64,000 nt of DNA from Anaerolineales bacterium (GTDB lineage Bacteria > Chloroflexota > Anaerolineae > Anaerolineales > UBA11579): assembly GCA_026129305.1 (NCBI GenBank), contig JAHCII010000008.1:1-64000 (forward strand), read 5' to 3'. Positions within the stretch are counted from its first letter, which is position 1. Each line of letters starts with the position of its first letter. The position numbers and the translations under genes are program-made. A model generated the notes under the pieces. That model saw only the letters and a program-made list of their open reading frames with translations. It had not been told where the DNA came from and made no database searches. Shown in pieces: positions 49,969 through 58,829 of the stretch.

Positions 49969-49979
49969 ACTCCAATATT

Positions 49980-50104
49980 GTCATTGCGAGGAGCATTCCA
50001 GCGCGCTAGCGCTGGAAGCGGACGAAGCAATCTCCAAGATAGTTTGCAATAACACTCTCAGATTGCTTCGTCGCCCCTGGGGTTGCCGGGGTCCTCGCAA
50101 TGAC
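49980..50104. repeat. Dispersed MITE-like element with nested inverted repeats
   Basis: The 125-bp element is bounded by perfect 13-bp inverted repeats GTCATTGCGAGGA / TCCTCGCAATGAC. Inside, GACGAAGCAATCT (50021-50033) is inverse to AGATTGCTTCGTC (50060-50072), and CCAGCGC-GCTAGC-GCTGG is a short palindrome. Degenerate relatives occur at about 54.65-54.74 kb and 7.29-7.36 kb. No coding capacity. Confidence 0.85.
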
Positions 50105-50132
50105 GATTTTTCCATAGAGCTATAATTCTTGC

Positions 50133-50465
50133 ATGCAAACCCCTGCCGGCAGAGAGTGCCGCCACTTCTTTGGGGACTATTTTCGTGGTCGCCACGTGGA
50201 GCGCTGCCGCCTGCTGGAGGCCTCTGGGTTGGATTGGGAGCCGCGGCTGTGCGAAACCTGCCCAGTGCCCGACATTTTGCAAGCCAATGCCTGCGAACAC
50301 CAGCAGCTCTCCCCTAAAGTGAACAAACCGCTGTTCTTCCTGCGCCCCGAGGTGCAGGTCAGCGCGTATTGCAGCAAATGCGAGTGCGATGTGGCGGAGC
50401 CAGCGATCGGCTGCGGTCAGTGCGTCTCGCTGCCGATCGAGTGGGTGCTGGGGCCAGGGGACTAA
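50133..50465 (+). CDS. Cys-rich protein of unknown function, 110 aa
   Basis: The 110-residue protein has ten cysteines: Cys9, 25, 40, 43, 54, 80, 83, 85, 93 and 96, with CETC, YCSKCEC and CGQC arrangements that look like two metal sites. I do not recognise a family. TATAAT at 50121-50126 ends 6 nt before the ATG, so the transcript is probably leaderless, and its promoter abuts the dispersed repeat. A metal-binding or redox role is only a guess. Confidence 0.75.
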   Translation: MQTPAGRECRHFFGDYFRGRHVERCRLLEASGLDWEPRLCETCPVPDILQANACEHQQLSPKVNKPLFFLRPEVQVSAYCSKCECDVAEPAIGCGQCVSLPIEWVLGPGD

Positions 50466-50627
50466 TCTCAACATGGGCCTCAAATCAGGAACCGCAACAG
50501 CACGCTGGAGGCTCGATTTTTCAGAACGCGCGAATGCCTATGGCTAACGGCTTAGCGCTTTGAGCTATTCCGCATCGTATCCACCCTGCCCGTGTTATAA
50601 CCCTGAGAAGCGAGATCTATACACACA

Positions 50628-51878
50628 ATGAAAAAACGAGTCGTCATCACCGGCCTGGGCTGTGTCAGCCCTCTGGGCCATACTGTTGAAAGCACTTGGG
50701 CCGCGATCTTGGCTGGTACGCCCGGCGGAGGCCCAATCACACTGATCGATCCGACCCTGCACAAAAGCCGCGTGGCGGCTGAGGTCAAAGATTTTGATGC
50801 GGCGGCACTGTTCGGGCACCGCGAGGCGCGCCGCATGGACCGCTTTGCCCAGCTGGCGATGGCCGCGGCTCAGGAAGCCATGCAAGACAGCGGCCTGCAA
50901 GTCACCGACAGCAACCGCCTGCGAGTGGGCTGCCTGGTGGGTAGCGGCATTGGCGGCTCCACCAGCCTGATCGAACAAGTCAAGGTCTTTATGAAAAGCG
51001 GCCCCGACCGGGTCAGTCCCTTCCTGGTGCCGATGATGATCCCCGACTCAGCGGGCGGCTTGATCGCCATCGAACTGCAGATCCAAGGCCCCAACTGGGC
51101 CATTTCCACCGCCTGTGCCACGGGCGGCAACGCCCTGGGCGAGGCGGCCGAAGTCATTCGCCGCGGCCAAGCCGATGCAATGCTGGCCGGCGGCTCCGAA
51201 GCTTCGGTGAATGACCTGGCCATGGCCGGGCTGGGCAACATGACCGCTCTGACCGGCAACAACGACAACCCCCAAGGTGCCTCCCGGCCCTTTGACGCCA
51301 ACCGCGACGGTTTCCTGATGGGCGAAGGCGCGGCGGTGCTGATGCTGGAATCGCTGGAGCACGCCCAGGCGCGCGGCGCCAAGATCTACGGCGAAATTCT
51401 GGGTTATGGCAGCACCAACGACGCCTTCCATATCTCGGCTCCCGCCGAGAACGGCCGCGGCGCAGTGGATTGCATGCGCATGGCGCTGGACGACGCCGGC
51501 CTTAAGCCGGAACAGATCGACTACATCAACGCCCACGGCACCAGCACGCCGCTCAACGACAAAAGCGAGACAGCCGCCATCAAGACTACTTTCGGCGAGC
51601 ACGCCTACAAGATCCCGGTTTCCTCGACCAAGTCGATGACTGGGCACATGATCGGCGCCGCTGGAGCGATCGAAGCGATGTTCTGCCTGCTGGCCATCCG
51701 CGATGGCATGCTGCCGCCGACGATCAACTACGAGACCCCCGACCCGCTGTGCGACCTGGACGTGGTACCCAACCAGGCCCGCGCAGCCGAAATTGACATA
51801 TGCATGTCCAACTCCTTCGGCTTTGGGGGGCACAACGCCACTGTGATTGTGGGCCGCTATCAGGCACAGGCGGACTAA
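50628..51878 (+). CDS. fabF: Beta-ketoacyl-ACP synthase II
   Basis: The 416-residue KAS II has the catalytic triad Cys163 (STACATGGNA), His303 (NAHGTSTPLND) and His340 (SMTGHMIGAAG), at the same numbers as in E. coli FabF. It elongates acyl-ACP with malonyl-ACP. VVITGLGCVSPLGH at the N-terminus and GFGGHNATVIVGRY at the end are standard. The stop is directly adjacent to the fabH ATG, so they form an operon. No acpP, fabD or fabG is present. Confidence 0.96.
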   Translation: MKKRVVITGLGCVSPLGHTVESTWAAILAGTPGGGPITLIDPTLHKSRVAAEVKDFDAAALFGHREARRMDRFAQLAMAAAQEAMQDSGLQVTDSNRLRVGCLVGSGIGGSTSLIEQVKVFMKSGPDRVSPFLVPMMIPDSAGGLIAIELQIQGPNWAISTACATGGNALGEAAEVIRRGQADAMLAGGSEASVNDLAMAGLGNMTALTGNNDNPQGASRPFDANRDGFLMGEGAAVLMLESLEHAQARGAKIYGEILGYGSTNDAFHISAPAENGRGAVDCMRMALDDAGLKPEQIDYINAHGTSTPLNDKSETAAIKTTFGEHAYKIPVSSTKSMTGHMIGAAGAIEAMFCLLAIRDGMLPPTINYETPDPLCDLDVVPNQARAAEIDICMSNSFGFGGHNATVIVGRYQAQAD

Positions 51879-52994
51879 ATGACTTACGCACACATCACAG
51901 GCTGGGGCATGCATGTCCCCAAGAAAATTCTGACCAACCATGACCTGGCCGAAATGGTGGATACTAACGATGAGTGGATCCGCGAACGCACCGGCATTGA
52001 ACAGCGCCACATCGCCAGCAAGAGCGATACCACAGCCTCGTTGGCGGTGGAAGCGGCCACGCATGCGCTGCGCATGGCCAAGCTGCCCCCCACCGAACTG
52101 GACCTGATCGTCGTGGCGACCTCGTCACCGGAATTTGTTTTCCCCTCCACGGCCAGCGTAGTGCAAGACCGGCTGGGAGCGGAAAAGGCCGGCGCTTTTG
52201 ACCTCTCGGCGGCCTGCACCGGGTTTATCTATGCGCTCAACATGGCCACCCAGGCCATCCGCAGCGGGCAGATCAAGAGCGCGCTGGTGATCGGCTCGGA
52301 GACCTTGTCGCGCATTGTCGATTGGACCGACCGCAGCACCTGCATTCTGTTCGGCGACGGGGCCGGCGCCTTTGTGCTGCAGGCCGCCGAGGAACCGGGC
52401 GGCGTGCTTTCGGCGGTGATGCGTTCGGACGGTTCCGGTGGCAGCCTGCTGTCGATCCCCGGCGGCGGCAGCGTGAACCCGGCCAGCACACAGACCGTGC
52501 TGGATGGCCTGCACTTCATCCACATGAACGGCAATGAAGTCTTCCGCTTTGCGACCCGCGTAATGGCTGCCGCTTCACGCGAGGCGATGGACAAAGCCGG
52601 CCTGGAGATGGACGATGTGGCCCTGATCGTGCCGCACCAGGCCAACTTCCGCATCATTCAAGCCGCGGCACGCGGCCTGAAGCTGCCCATGGAACGCTTT
52701 GCGGTGAACGTGCAGAAGTACGGCAACACCTCCACGGCCTCGATCCCGATTGCAGTGTGTGAAGCCGTGGAGCAAGGCATGCTGAACAGCGGCGACAATA
52801 CCGTGATGGTGGGTTTTGGCGCCGGGCTGACCTGGGGCTCGCTGGCCATCCGCTGGACCGGGCCATTCGAAGAAGCCAAGCCGATCCAAGTGCGCGGCTA
52901 CCGCCGCCGGGCTCGCTTGCGCTCGTTCTTGCGGCGCATCTGGCGCTTCATCGAAGGCTTGTTCTGGGGCCGGGGCAAAGACTCCTCGGCGTAA
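51879..52994 (+). CDS. fabH: Beta-ketoacyl-ACP synthase III with a basic C-terminal tail
   Basis: The 371-residue KAS III has Cys113 (LSAACTGFIYAL), His253 (VPHQANFRII) and Asn283 (KYGNTSTASIP), the expected triad. It starts fatty-acid synthesis by condensing acetyl- or branched acyl-CoA with malonyl-ACP. The core ends near residue 330; a further 40 residues, rich in Arg (VRGYRRRARLRSFLRR) and aromatic residues, form an amphipathic tail absent from typical FabH of about 330 residues. The tail could bind membrane or ACP. A terminator follows. Confidence 0.95.
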   Translation: MTYAHITGWGMHVPKKILTNHDLAEMVDTNDEWIRERTGIEQRHIASKSDTTASLAVEAATHALRMAKLPPTELDLIVVATSSPEFVFPSTASVVQDRLGAEKAGAFDLSAACTGFIYALNMATQAIRSGQIKSALVIGSETLSRIVDWTDRSTCILFGDGAGAFVLQAAEEPGGVLSAVMRSDGSGGSLLSIPGGGSVNPASTQTVLDGLHFIHMNGNEVFRFATRVMAAASREAMDKAGLEMDDVALIVPHQANFRIIQAAARGLKLPMERFAVNVQKYGNTSTASIPIAVCEAVEQGMLNSGDNTVMVGFGAGLTWGSLAIRWTGPFEEAKPIQVRGYRRRARLRSFLRRIWRFIEGLFWGRGKDSSA

Positions 52995-53006
52995 GATGCA
53001 CAACCC

Positions 53007-53038
53007 AAGCGGCGCACCAGTTGGTGCGCCGCTTTTTT
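53007..53038 (+). terminator. Terminator of the fabF-fabH operon
   Basis: AAGCGGCGCACCA pairs with TGGTGCGCCGCTT around a tight loop and is followed by TTTTTTT. Confidence 0.93.
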
Positions 53039-53127
53039 TGTGCAAGTTATACAAACCTAGCAAAGGTCGTAAAGTTGGCTGGTCAGGGTATGCAGCGGCC
53101 GTTAGGATGTGCCGCCGAGGCTATGCA

Positions 53128-54141
53128 ATGACGCAAAAAGGTATTCTGTTGATCAACCTAGGATCGCCGGACAGTCCGACACCCGAGGATGTGCGCCCCT
53201 ATTTGGAAGAATTTCTGATGGACGAACGCGTGCTGGATTACCCATACCCGATCCGGCGCATGGCCGTCAGCCTGTTCATTCTGCCCAAGCGCCCCTACAG
53301 TTCGGCAGAAGCGTATCAATCCATTTGGTGGCCTGAAGGTTCGCCGTTGGTGGTGATCAGCCAGCGACTGCGCGAGCAGGTGCAGGCGCGCACTCAGCTG
53401 CCCGTGGCGCTGGGGATGCGCTACGGCAACCCATCCATTCGCAGCGCGTTGCGCGAGCTGCTGGATGCAGGAGCCGAGTAGATCTACGCCATCCCACTGT
53501 ATCCGCAGTTCGCCATGCCAACGGTGGAGACTTGCACCGTGGAAACTGCCCAGCGCCTGGCGGAACTGGACCCACAGGTGACGTTGGAGACCCACCCACC
53601 CTTCTATAACGACCCGCTCTACATCGGCGCACTGGTGGAAAGCGCCAGACCCCATGTGGATGGCCATGACCATCTGCTGTTTAGTTACCACGGGGTGCCG
53701 GAACGCCACCTGCGCAAAAGTGACCCAACGGGCAGCCACTGCCTGAGCAGCCCGGACTGCTGTAGCCAGCCTTCGCCGGCCCATGCCACCTGCTATCGGC
53801 ACCAGTCGCTGGCGACCACCAAAGAGGTCGCCGGCGCCCTGGGGCTGGAGGTGGAGGACTATTCGGTGGGGTTTCAGTCCCGGCTGGGGCCGGACACCTG
53901 GATGCGGCCGTTCACTGTAGAGCAGCTCACCCGGCTGGCGCACAGCGGCGTGAAGCGCCTGGCAGTGATCTGCCCGGCGTTCGTGGCCGACTGTGTCGAA
54001 ACGCTGGAGGAGATCGGCTTACGCGGGCGGGAGACCTTCATGGCCGCCGGCGGCGAGGAGCTGACCCTGGTGCCTTGTCTGAATACGAACGAGGACTGGG
54101 TGGAGACGGTCGCGGGTTGGGTGGAAAAGCAAACTCTATAA
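53128..54141 (+). pseudogene. hemH: Ferrochelatase (HemH) interrupted by one in-frame TAG
   Basis: Reading 53128-54141 gives 337 residues of HemH: GILLINLGSPDSPTPEDVRP, PLVVISQRLREQV and ALGMRYGNPSI, then TAG at codon 118 (53479-53481). The same frame goes on with IYAIPLYPQFAMPTVETC, FSYHGVPERHLRKSDP (catalytic His) and CPAFVADCVETLEEIG. The usual sequence at the stop is E-E-I, so GAG to TAG is the simplest change. A Cys-rich insert (Cys near SHCLSSPDCC and ATCYRHQ) fits a [2Fe-2S]-type bacterial HemH. It may be a pseudogene, a readthrough gene or a base error; the intact flanks favour a recent change. Confidence 0.88.
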
Positions 54142-54283
54142 GTCGTTCAGCCCTCACTATTCTGTTCATCGAACTGTTCATACTCTCCACCCTATAGTGG
54201 TTTATTCGTCAAAGAGTAATTAAGGGGGGTGGCTACTGAGCAATACTGTTTCGTGGGTGGATATCTAATACTGGAGGCAAAAA

Positions 54284-54532
54284 ATGCAGATGTTACTAGG
54301 CTGGGTCTTGATTGTGCTTGGCATTTTGCTCATTCTTTTGGGCATCATCGCCGCGGCAAAAAGCGTTTTCTCAAAAGCGACAATGAAGACAACCAAGTGG
54401 TGGGAAGATCTGATTATAGTGCTTAAAGAGATCGTGACTACTGCTGGTGGTGTGTTCTTGTTGTTTGGGCTTATCCTGCTTGCAGTCGGCTTGGATCTTG
54501 TCGAACTGATCAGCTGGATTCCCCGTACTTAG
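54284..54532 (+). CDS. Small two-helix membrane protein
   Basis: The 82-residue protein has membrane helices at about residues 5-26 and 53-72 joined by a charged loop (KSVFSKATMKTTKWWEDLII). I do not recognise it. GGAGG lies 7 nt before the ATG and a clear terminator follows the stop, which supports a real gene. The 142 nt after hemH include no other feature. Confidence 0.7.
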   Translation: MQMLLGWVLIVLGILLILLGIIAAAKSVFSKATMKTTKWWEDLIIVLKEIVTTAGGVFLLFGLILLAVGLDLVELISWIPRT

Positions 54533-54540
54533 TCTTCCTT

Positions 54541-54578
54541 AAAGAAGGAGGGAGGCAATGCCTCCCTCTTTCTTTTTA
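54541..54578 (+). terminator. Terminator after the small membrane protein
   Basis: AAAGAAGGAGGGAGGC pairs with GCCTCCCTCTTTCTTT (one mismatch) around AAT, then TTTT. Confidence 0.88.
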
Positions 54579-54589
54579 AATTTCAGTTT

Positions 54590-54912
54590 GTAGGGCGAGG
54601 CATGCCTCGCCCCATTGGTTGTGATTGAGGGGAATATTTGCGCAGCAAGTGACACGAAGCAACCTGAAAGTCAGCGTACCGAGATTGCTTCGTCCGCTGC
54701 TGTTGCTTCGCAACGGTGTGCTCCTCGCAATGACCGAAATCTCATGTCATTCTGAGCGGGTTAAACCGCTTACACCCGATCGCCGAACCTGATCAGCGAA
54801 GAATTCATAAATCCATTTCTTCCACATGACCGCAACCTTAAGTCCAGGGGGAACGCTGCAAAGCAGCAACAATGACGGAGGAGCTAGGGGCGGCTTGCAA
54901 GCCGCCCCTACG
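54590..54912. repeat. Dispersed repeat cluster between the small membrane gene and ileS
   Basis: GTAGGGCGAGGCATGCCTCG, a palindrome, covers about 54591-54613. A degenerate TCATTGCGAGG-type element with GAGATTGCTTCGTCCG and CTCCTCGCAATGACCG runs about 54650-54736. A GTCATTCTGAGCG unit lies near 54749. A CTAGGGGCGGCTTGCAAGCC-type palindrome covers about 54888-54912. No gene is seen here. Confidence 0.75.
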
Positions 54913-54921
54913 CGATGCCGG

Positions 54922-57900
54922 CTATCTGCGCTCCACCCACAGCGTCAGCGTTTCACCTTCCAGCTTGTGCTCCTCGCTGTAGGCGTCGACCGCTGGGGCG
55001 CCCTCGCCCAGTTGCTCGCTGAGCGTTTCGGCCTTGATGTAGTCGGCCCAGCCGGCCAGGACGGCGGCCAGGGGGCCGGCGGTCTGGTAGCTGGTGTGGA
55101 TGCGGTCTTCGATGTTGAAGCCGGCCTTCTTGCGCATGTCCTGGATGCGGCGCACGATCTCGCGGGCGGTGCCTTCGGCCTTGAGCTCCGGCGTCAGCGC
55201 GGTGTCCAAGCCGACGGTGACGCCTTTGTCAGCCGCCACCGCCAGGCCTTCGGCCGGCTGGCTGCTGACCAGGATCTCGTCGGCGGCCAAGGCGTGCGCC
55301 TGGCCGCCCAGCTGCACTTCCACGCTATCGCCGCGGTCGAGCTGGGCTTTGACCGCCGCCGGGTCCAGCGCTTCCAGCGCCTTGCGCAGCGCGGGAAAAT
55401 CAGCACCAAAACGCGGGCCAAGCTTGACGTTGTCCGGCTGCAGGCGATAGGTCACCAGATCGGCGGCGTCCTGGACGAAGAGCAGGGCTTTAACGTTGAG
55501 TTCGTCCTGGACGATCTCGGTCAGGTAGTCCGGCAGGCCGCTGGCCGCCCCGCCGGCGTGCACACGCACGGCGGCCAGCGGCTGGCGGACTTTCAGGTTG
55601 GCATTGCCGCGGGCGCTAAGGCCCAGGCTGGCCACCTGGCGGGCCAGGCCCATCTGGGCCACCAGAGCGTCATCGGCTGCCGCCGGGTCGGCCTGGGGCC
55701 ACAGCGTCATGTGCACACTGGAATGCGCATCCGCATTCTGGCTGACGACCAGGTTCTGGTAGATCTCCTCGGTGACGAAAGGCGTCAGCGGGGCGATCAG
55801 GCGCACCAGCTTGACCAACACGTGATACAGCGTGGCGTAGGCCTGGCCCTTGTCAGCGTCCTGCTCACTGCGCCAGAAGCGGCGGCGACTGCGGCGCACA
55901 TACCAGTTGGTCAGGTCATCGATCAAGGCTTCGACGGCCAGCGTGCTGGCGAAAGCGTCCCAGTTGTCCAGGGAATGGCTAACCTGAGTGACGGTCTGGT
56001 TGAGGCGGGCCAGGATCCAGCGGTCGAGCGGATTGTCGGACTGGGGCGTGGTGCCCTCTGGATGGTTCGGATCGAAGGCCGCTACGTCCGGCGTCCAGCC
56101 GTCCAGGCGGGCGTAAGTGGCGAAGAAGCTATAGACGTTCCACAGCGGAATGAGGAAGCGGCGGCGCACATCGTCGGCCTTGTTGTAGCCGAAGAGCAAA
56201 TTGTTCTCCGGCTTTTGGGCGGCGTACATCCAGCGCATGACATCCACGCCCATCTTGTCGGCGGCTTCGTTGAATTCAATGGAGTTGCCGGCGCTTTTAT
56301 GCATGGGCTTGCCCTGCTCATCCAGCAGAGTGGAATAGCTGAACAGGTTGAGGAAAGGCGCCGTCTCGGCCAGCACGGTGCCCATGGCCAACAGGCTGTA
56401 GAACCAGTTGCGGAACTGGCCCGGGAAGCTTTCGCTGATCCAATCGGCTGGGAACCACTTGTTCCAATACTCCGGGTCTTGGCGGTAGCGCAGGGTGCTG
56501 AAAGGCACCACGCCGGCGTCCAGCCAGGGGTTGCCCACATCCGGGATGCGGCTCATCTGGCCGCCGCAGTGCTCGCAGGCCAGCTTAACCGCGTCGATGT
56601 ATGGACGGTGCGGAGTATGACCGGCGAATTCATCCCAGCCCGCCACGGCGCGCTGGTGCAGCTCGGTGTTGCTGCCCAGCACGGTGTGCTGGCTGCAATC
56701 GTCGCAGACCCAGATGGGCAGCGCCAGACCCCAATAACGCTTCTTGCTGATCATCCAGTCGTGCATGTTGCGCAGCCAATCCATCTCACGGGCATGGCCG
56801 AACTCCGGCACCCAACGGATCTGATCGACGACGTCCATGATCTGGTAACGCAGGCTGGCGTCCTTCTCGGCTTGGGTCAATTCCTCGCGGGGCTTATCGT
56901 AGGTTTGGCCCATGCTGATGAACCACTCGTCCACCACGCGCCAGACCAACTCGGTCTTGCAGCGCCAGCAGGTCGGGTAACGGTGGGTATAGTCGCTGCT
57001 GTGATAGAGGATGCCCTTCTGCTCCAGCGCGTTCAGGATGGGCTGGCGGGCTTGGTTGACGTCTTTGCCCTGCAGCCAATCGGCCGTGCCGGGCAAGAAG
57101 CGGCCCTCATCGTCGATGCAGACCACGACGGGCAGCCCCTGCTCGCGGCCCAGGCGGTAGTCATCGGCGCCGCAGCCCGGGGCGATGTGCACGATGCCGG
57201 TGCCCTCTTCTTCCCCCACCCCATCCCAGAGGATCACGCGGTGGGCCTGGGCCGCGTTTTGGGTGATGCCGGCTTTGATCTCAGCCACTTCGGTGAAACC
57301 GCCCTCGGCCTGGGTCGGGGCGAGCTCGTCGAAGGGACCGTCGTAGGCCCAGCCTTCCATCTCGCGGCCCTGCAGCTCGGCCAGCAGTTCGTACTCACCC
57401 TGCAGCATACCGAGGGTGCCCTTGGAGAGGTAATATACCTGCTCGCCCTGGCGCACTTTGGCATAGGTCAAATCGGGGCCGACAGCGGCGGCCACGTTGC
57501 TGGGCAGCGTCCAGGGTGTCGTGGTCCAGATCAGCAGGCTCTCGTTCTGACGGCCGCGCAGCGGGAAGCGCAGGGTGACCGTGCGGTGGGTGACTTCTTT
57601 GTAGCCATCTGACTCGATCTCGTGCTGGCTGATGCCGGTGGCGCAGCGCGGGCACCAGGGCATCGAGTCGGCCCCACGGTAGAGCCAGCCCTTCTCCCAG
57701 CACTTCTTGAGGAAGGCCCAGATAATGTAATTGTTCTCGTCGCTGAAGGTGAAGTAGCTGCCGCCCAGCTCCGGCATGCCCAGGCGGCCGACGATCTGCT
57801 CGGCAGTGCCTTCGGCGATGCCGGCCGGCCCCTGATACTCGATGACCTGCCCGGGGTTGGCGGCCAACTGCTCGCCCAGCCAGCGCAGCTGGTCCGGCGA

Positions 57901-58338
57901 GTCCCACTCCATCCAGTAGCCCAGGCGAATGGACTGCTCCGTCTGCACGGCGGCGTAGCGCAGCACGCGCTCTTTGCAGCGCAGCACGAAGCTGGCCAGG
58001 CCGTAGGCCTCGATGTCGCGCTTGCTGGCGAAGTTGAGCTCTTTCTCGACCTCGACCTCGACCCACAGGCCCTGGCAGTCGAAGCCCTGCTGGTAGCGCA
58101 GTTCACGGCCCTGCATGGCGTAATAGCGGTTGTAGAGGTCTTTATAGGTGCGGCCCCAACCGTGGTGCACGCCCATCGGGTTGTTGGCGGTGATGGGGCC
58201 GTCCACAAAGCTCCACTTGGGCGCGCCCTGGCGCAGGCTGCGCAGCTTGGCCAGCGCCTGAGTCTCGTCCCAGAATTTAAGGATGGAATGCTCCATCGCG
58301 ATGAAGTCGAGTTTGTTGGGTACTTCGCGAAATGCCAT
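54922..58338 (-). CDS. ileS: Isoleucyl-tRNA synthetase, divergent type
   Basis: The 1138-residue class I synthetase has editing, catalytic and anticodon domains in the usual order. HIGH is replaced by GVHHGWGR (residues 56-63) and KMSKS by MHKSAGNS with Lys681. Other landmarks are LIWTTTPWTLPSN, GTGIVHIAPGCGADDYRLGR (editing) and RYWGLALPIWVC. Length exceeds the 930-1050 residues of common IleS. The specifier codon of the upstream T-box (ATC) agrees with isoleucine. AAGGAGCAACATACG gives the ribosome binding site. The 928-residue reading on the opposite strand is a shadow. Confidence 0.95.
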   Translation of the reverse strand: MAFREVPNKLDFIAMEHSILKFWDETQALAKLRSLRQGAPKWSFVDGPITANNPMGVHHGWGRTYKDLYNRYYAMQGRELRYQQGFDCQGLWVEVEVEKELNFASKRDIEAYGLASFVLRCKERVLRYAAVQTEQSIRLGYWMEWDSPDQLRWLGEQLAANPGQVIEYQGPAGIAEGTAEQIVGRLGMPELGGSYFTFSDENNYIIWAFLKKCWEKGWLYRGADSMPWCPRCATGISQHEIESDGYKEVTHRTVTLRFPLRGRQNESLLIWTTTPWTLPSNVAAAVGPDLTYAKVRQGEQVYYLSKGTLGMLQGEYELLAELQGREMEGWAYDGPFDELAPTQAEGGFTEVAEIKAGITQNAAQAHRVILWDGVGEEEGTGIVHIAPGCGADDYRLGREQGLPVVVCIDDEGRFLPGTADWLQGKDVNQARQPILNALEQKGILYHSSDYTHRYPTCWRCKTELVWRVVDEWFISMGQTYDKPREELTQAEKDASLRYQIMDVVDQIRWVPEFGHAREMDWLRNMHDWMISKKRYWGLALPIWVCDDCSQHTVLGSNTELHQRAVAGWDEFAGHTPHRPYIDAVKLACEHCGGQMSRIPDVGNPWLDAGVVPFSTLRYRQDPEYWNKWFPADWISESFPGQFRNWFYSLLAMGTVLAETAPFLNLFSYSTLLDEQGKPMHKSAGNSIEFNEAADKMGVDVMRWMYAAQKPENNLLFGYNKADDVRRRFLIPLWNVYSFFATYARLDGWTPDVAAFDPNHPEGTTPQSDNPLDRWILARLNQTVTQVSHSLDNWDAFASTLAVEALIDDLTNWYVRRSRRRFWRSEQDADKGQAYATLYHVLVKLVRLIAPLTPFVTEEIYQNLVVSQNADAHSSVHMTLWPQADPAAADDALVAQMGLARQVASLGLSARGNANLKVRQPLAAVRVHAGGAASGLPDYLTEIVQDELNVKALLFVQDAADLVTYRLQPDNVKLGPRFGADFPALRKALEALDPAAVKAQLDRGDSVEVQLGGQAHALAADEILVSSQPAEGLAVAADKGVTVGLDTALTPELKAEGTAREIVRRIQDMRKKAGFNIEDRIHTSYQTAGPLAAVLAGWADYIKAETLSEQLGEGAPAVDAYSEEHKLEGETLTLWVERR

Positions 58339-58364
58339 CGTATGTTGCTCCTTGTTTGGCTCTA

Positions 58365-58435
58365 AGCCATAAGCCGTACGCTATAAATGCAGCTGTTAGC
58401 CACTAGCTATTTGCTAAAAGCTAAGCGCTAAAGCA
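58365..58435. repeat. AGCTTA-type dispersed repeat in the ileS leader
   Basis: TA-rich array with TAAGCC, AGCTGTTAGCC, CTAGCTATTTGC and AAAGCTAAGCGC units, between the T-box terminator and the ileS start. Relatives lie at 58741-58795 and 7367-7432. Confidence 0.7.
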
Positions 58436-58482
58436 AAACTCTCGTCCTGCACACTGAGTTCAGTGTGCAGGACGAGAGTTTT
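58436..58482 (-). terminator. T-box-controlled terminator
   Basis: CTCTCGTCCTGCACACTGA (minus-strand sense: AACTCTCGTCCTGCACACTG) forms a perfect 21-bp stem with its complement around a 2-4-nt loop, followed on the minus strand by TTTGCTTT. It lies directly after the T-box sequence. Confidence 0.9.
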
Positions 58483-58486
58483 TGCT

Positions 58487-58735
58487 CCCGCGGTACCACC
58501 TGCATTCTACGCCTGGCGTAGCACTCTGTCGAAGACTACGATCAGCTTGCTGAGCGTACATCTCCGCGCCCATGTAACGGTGGGTGGGGCCGTATCGCTT
58601 ACTAGGCCAGTGGCCGTTCAGGTCTAGGCTCGGAAAGGATCTTCGGCCCGCTGGACTGCCCCGGCTCTCACTCTCCCAGGGTCGCTTGCCAATCGTGACG
58701 GGCGTACTCGTTTTCGTCTCAGCCTGTGGGCGCAT
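58487..58735 (-). promoter_or_regulatory. T-box riboswitch for isoleucine
   Basis: On the minus strand the leader has an AGTA motif (near 58707), a long stem I, a specifier loop with CGAAGATCCTTTCC whose ATC (58640-58638) is an isoleucine codon, and the T-box bulge AGGTGGTACCGCGGG (58501-58487). Uncharged tRNA-Ile would pair with both and prevent the terminator at 58436-58482. The stem I boundary is approximate. Confidence 0.9.
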
Positions 58736-58740
58736 TATGC

Positions 58741-58795
58741 CACAAAAAAGCTGTAAGCTATTAGCGATTGGCTCTTAGCTGTAAGCCGCCAGCCA
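58741..58795. repeat. AGCTTA-type dispersed repeat upstream of the T-box
   Basis: AAAAAGCTGTAAGCTATTAG and GGCTCTTAGCTGTAAGCC belong to the same family as 58365-58435, so the T-box leader is bracketed by two copies. Confidence 0.7.
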
Positions 58796-58829
58796 TCGGG
58801 CGGATTTATATTATCCTTCGATAACAGAT

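Noticed and set aside
53128-54141. UAG in hemH as pyrrolysine or selenocysteine-type recoding
   Set aside because: The position is an ordinary Glu in the family, selenocysteine uses UGA, and no pyl genes are visible; nonsense change or error is simpler.
54826-57612. 928-codon open frame on the plus strand
   Set aside because: It lies wholly antisense to ileS, which has clear synthetase motifs; long antisense frames are expected in high-GC genes.
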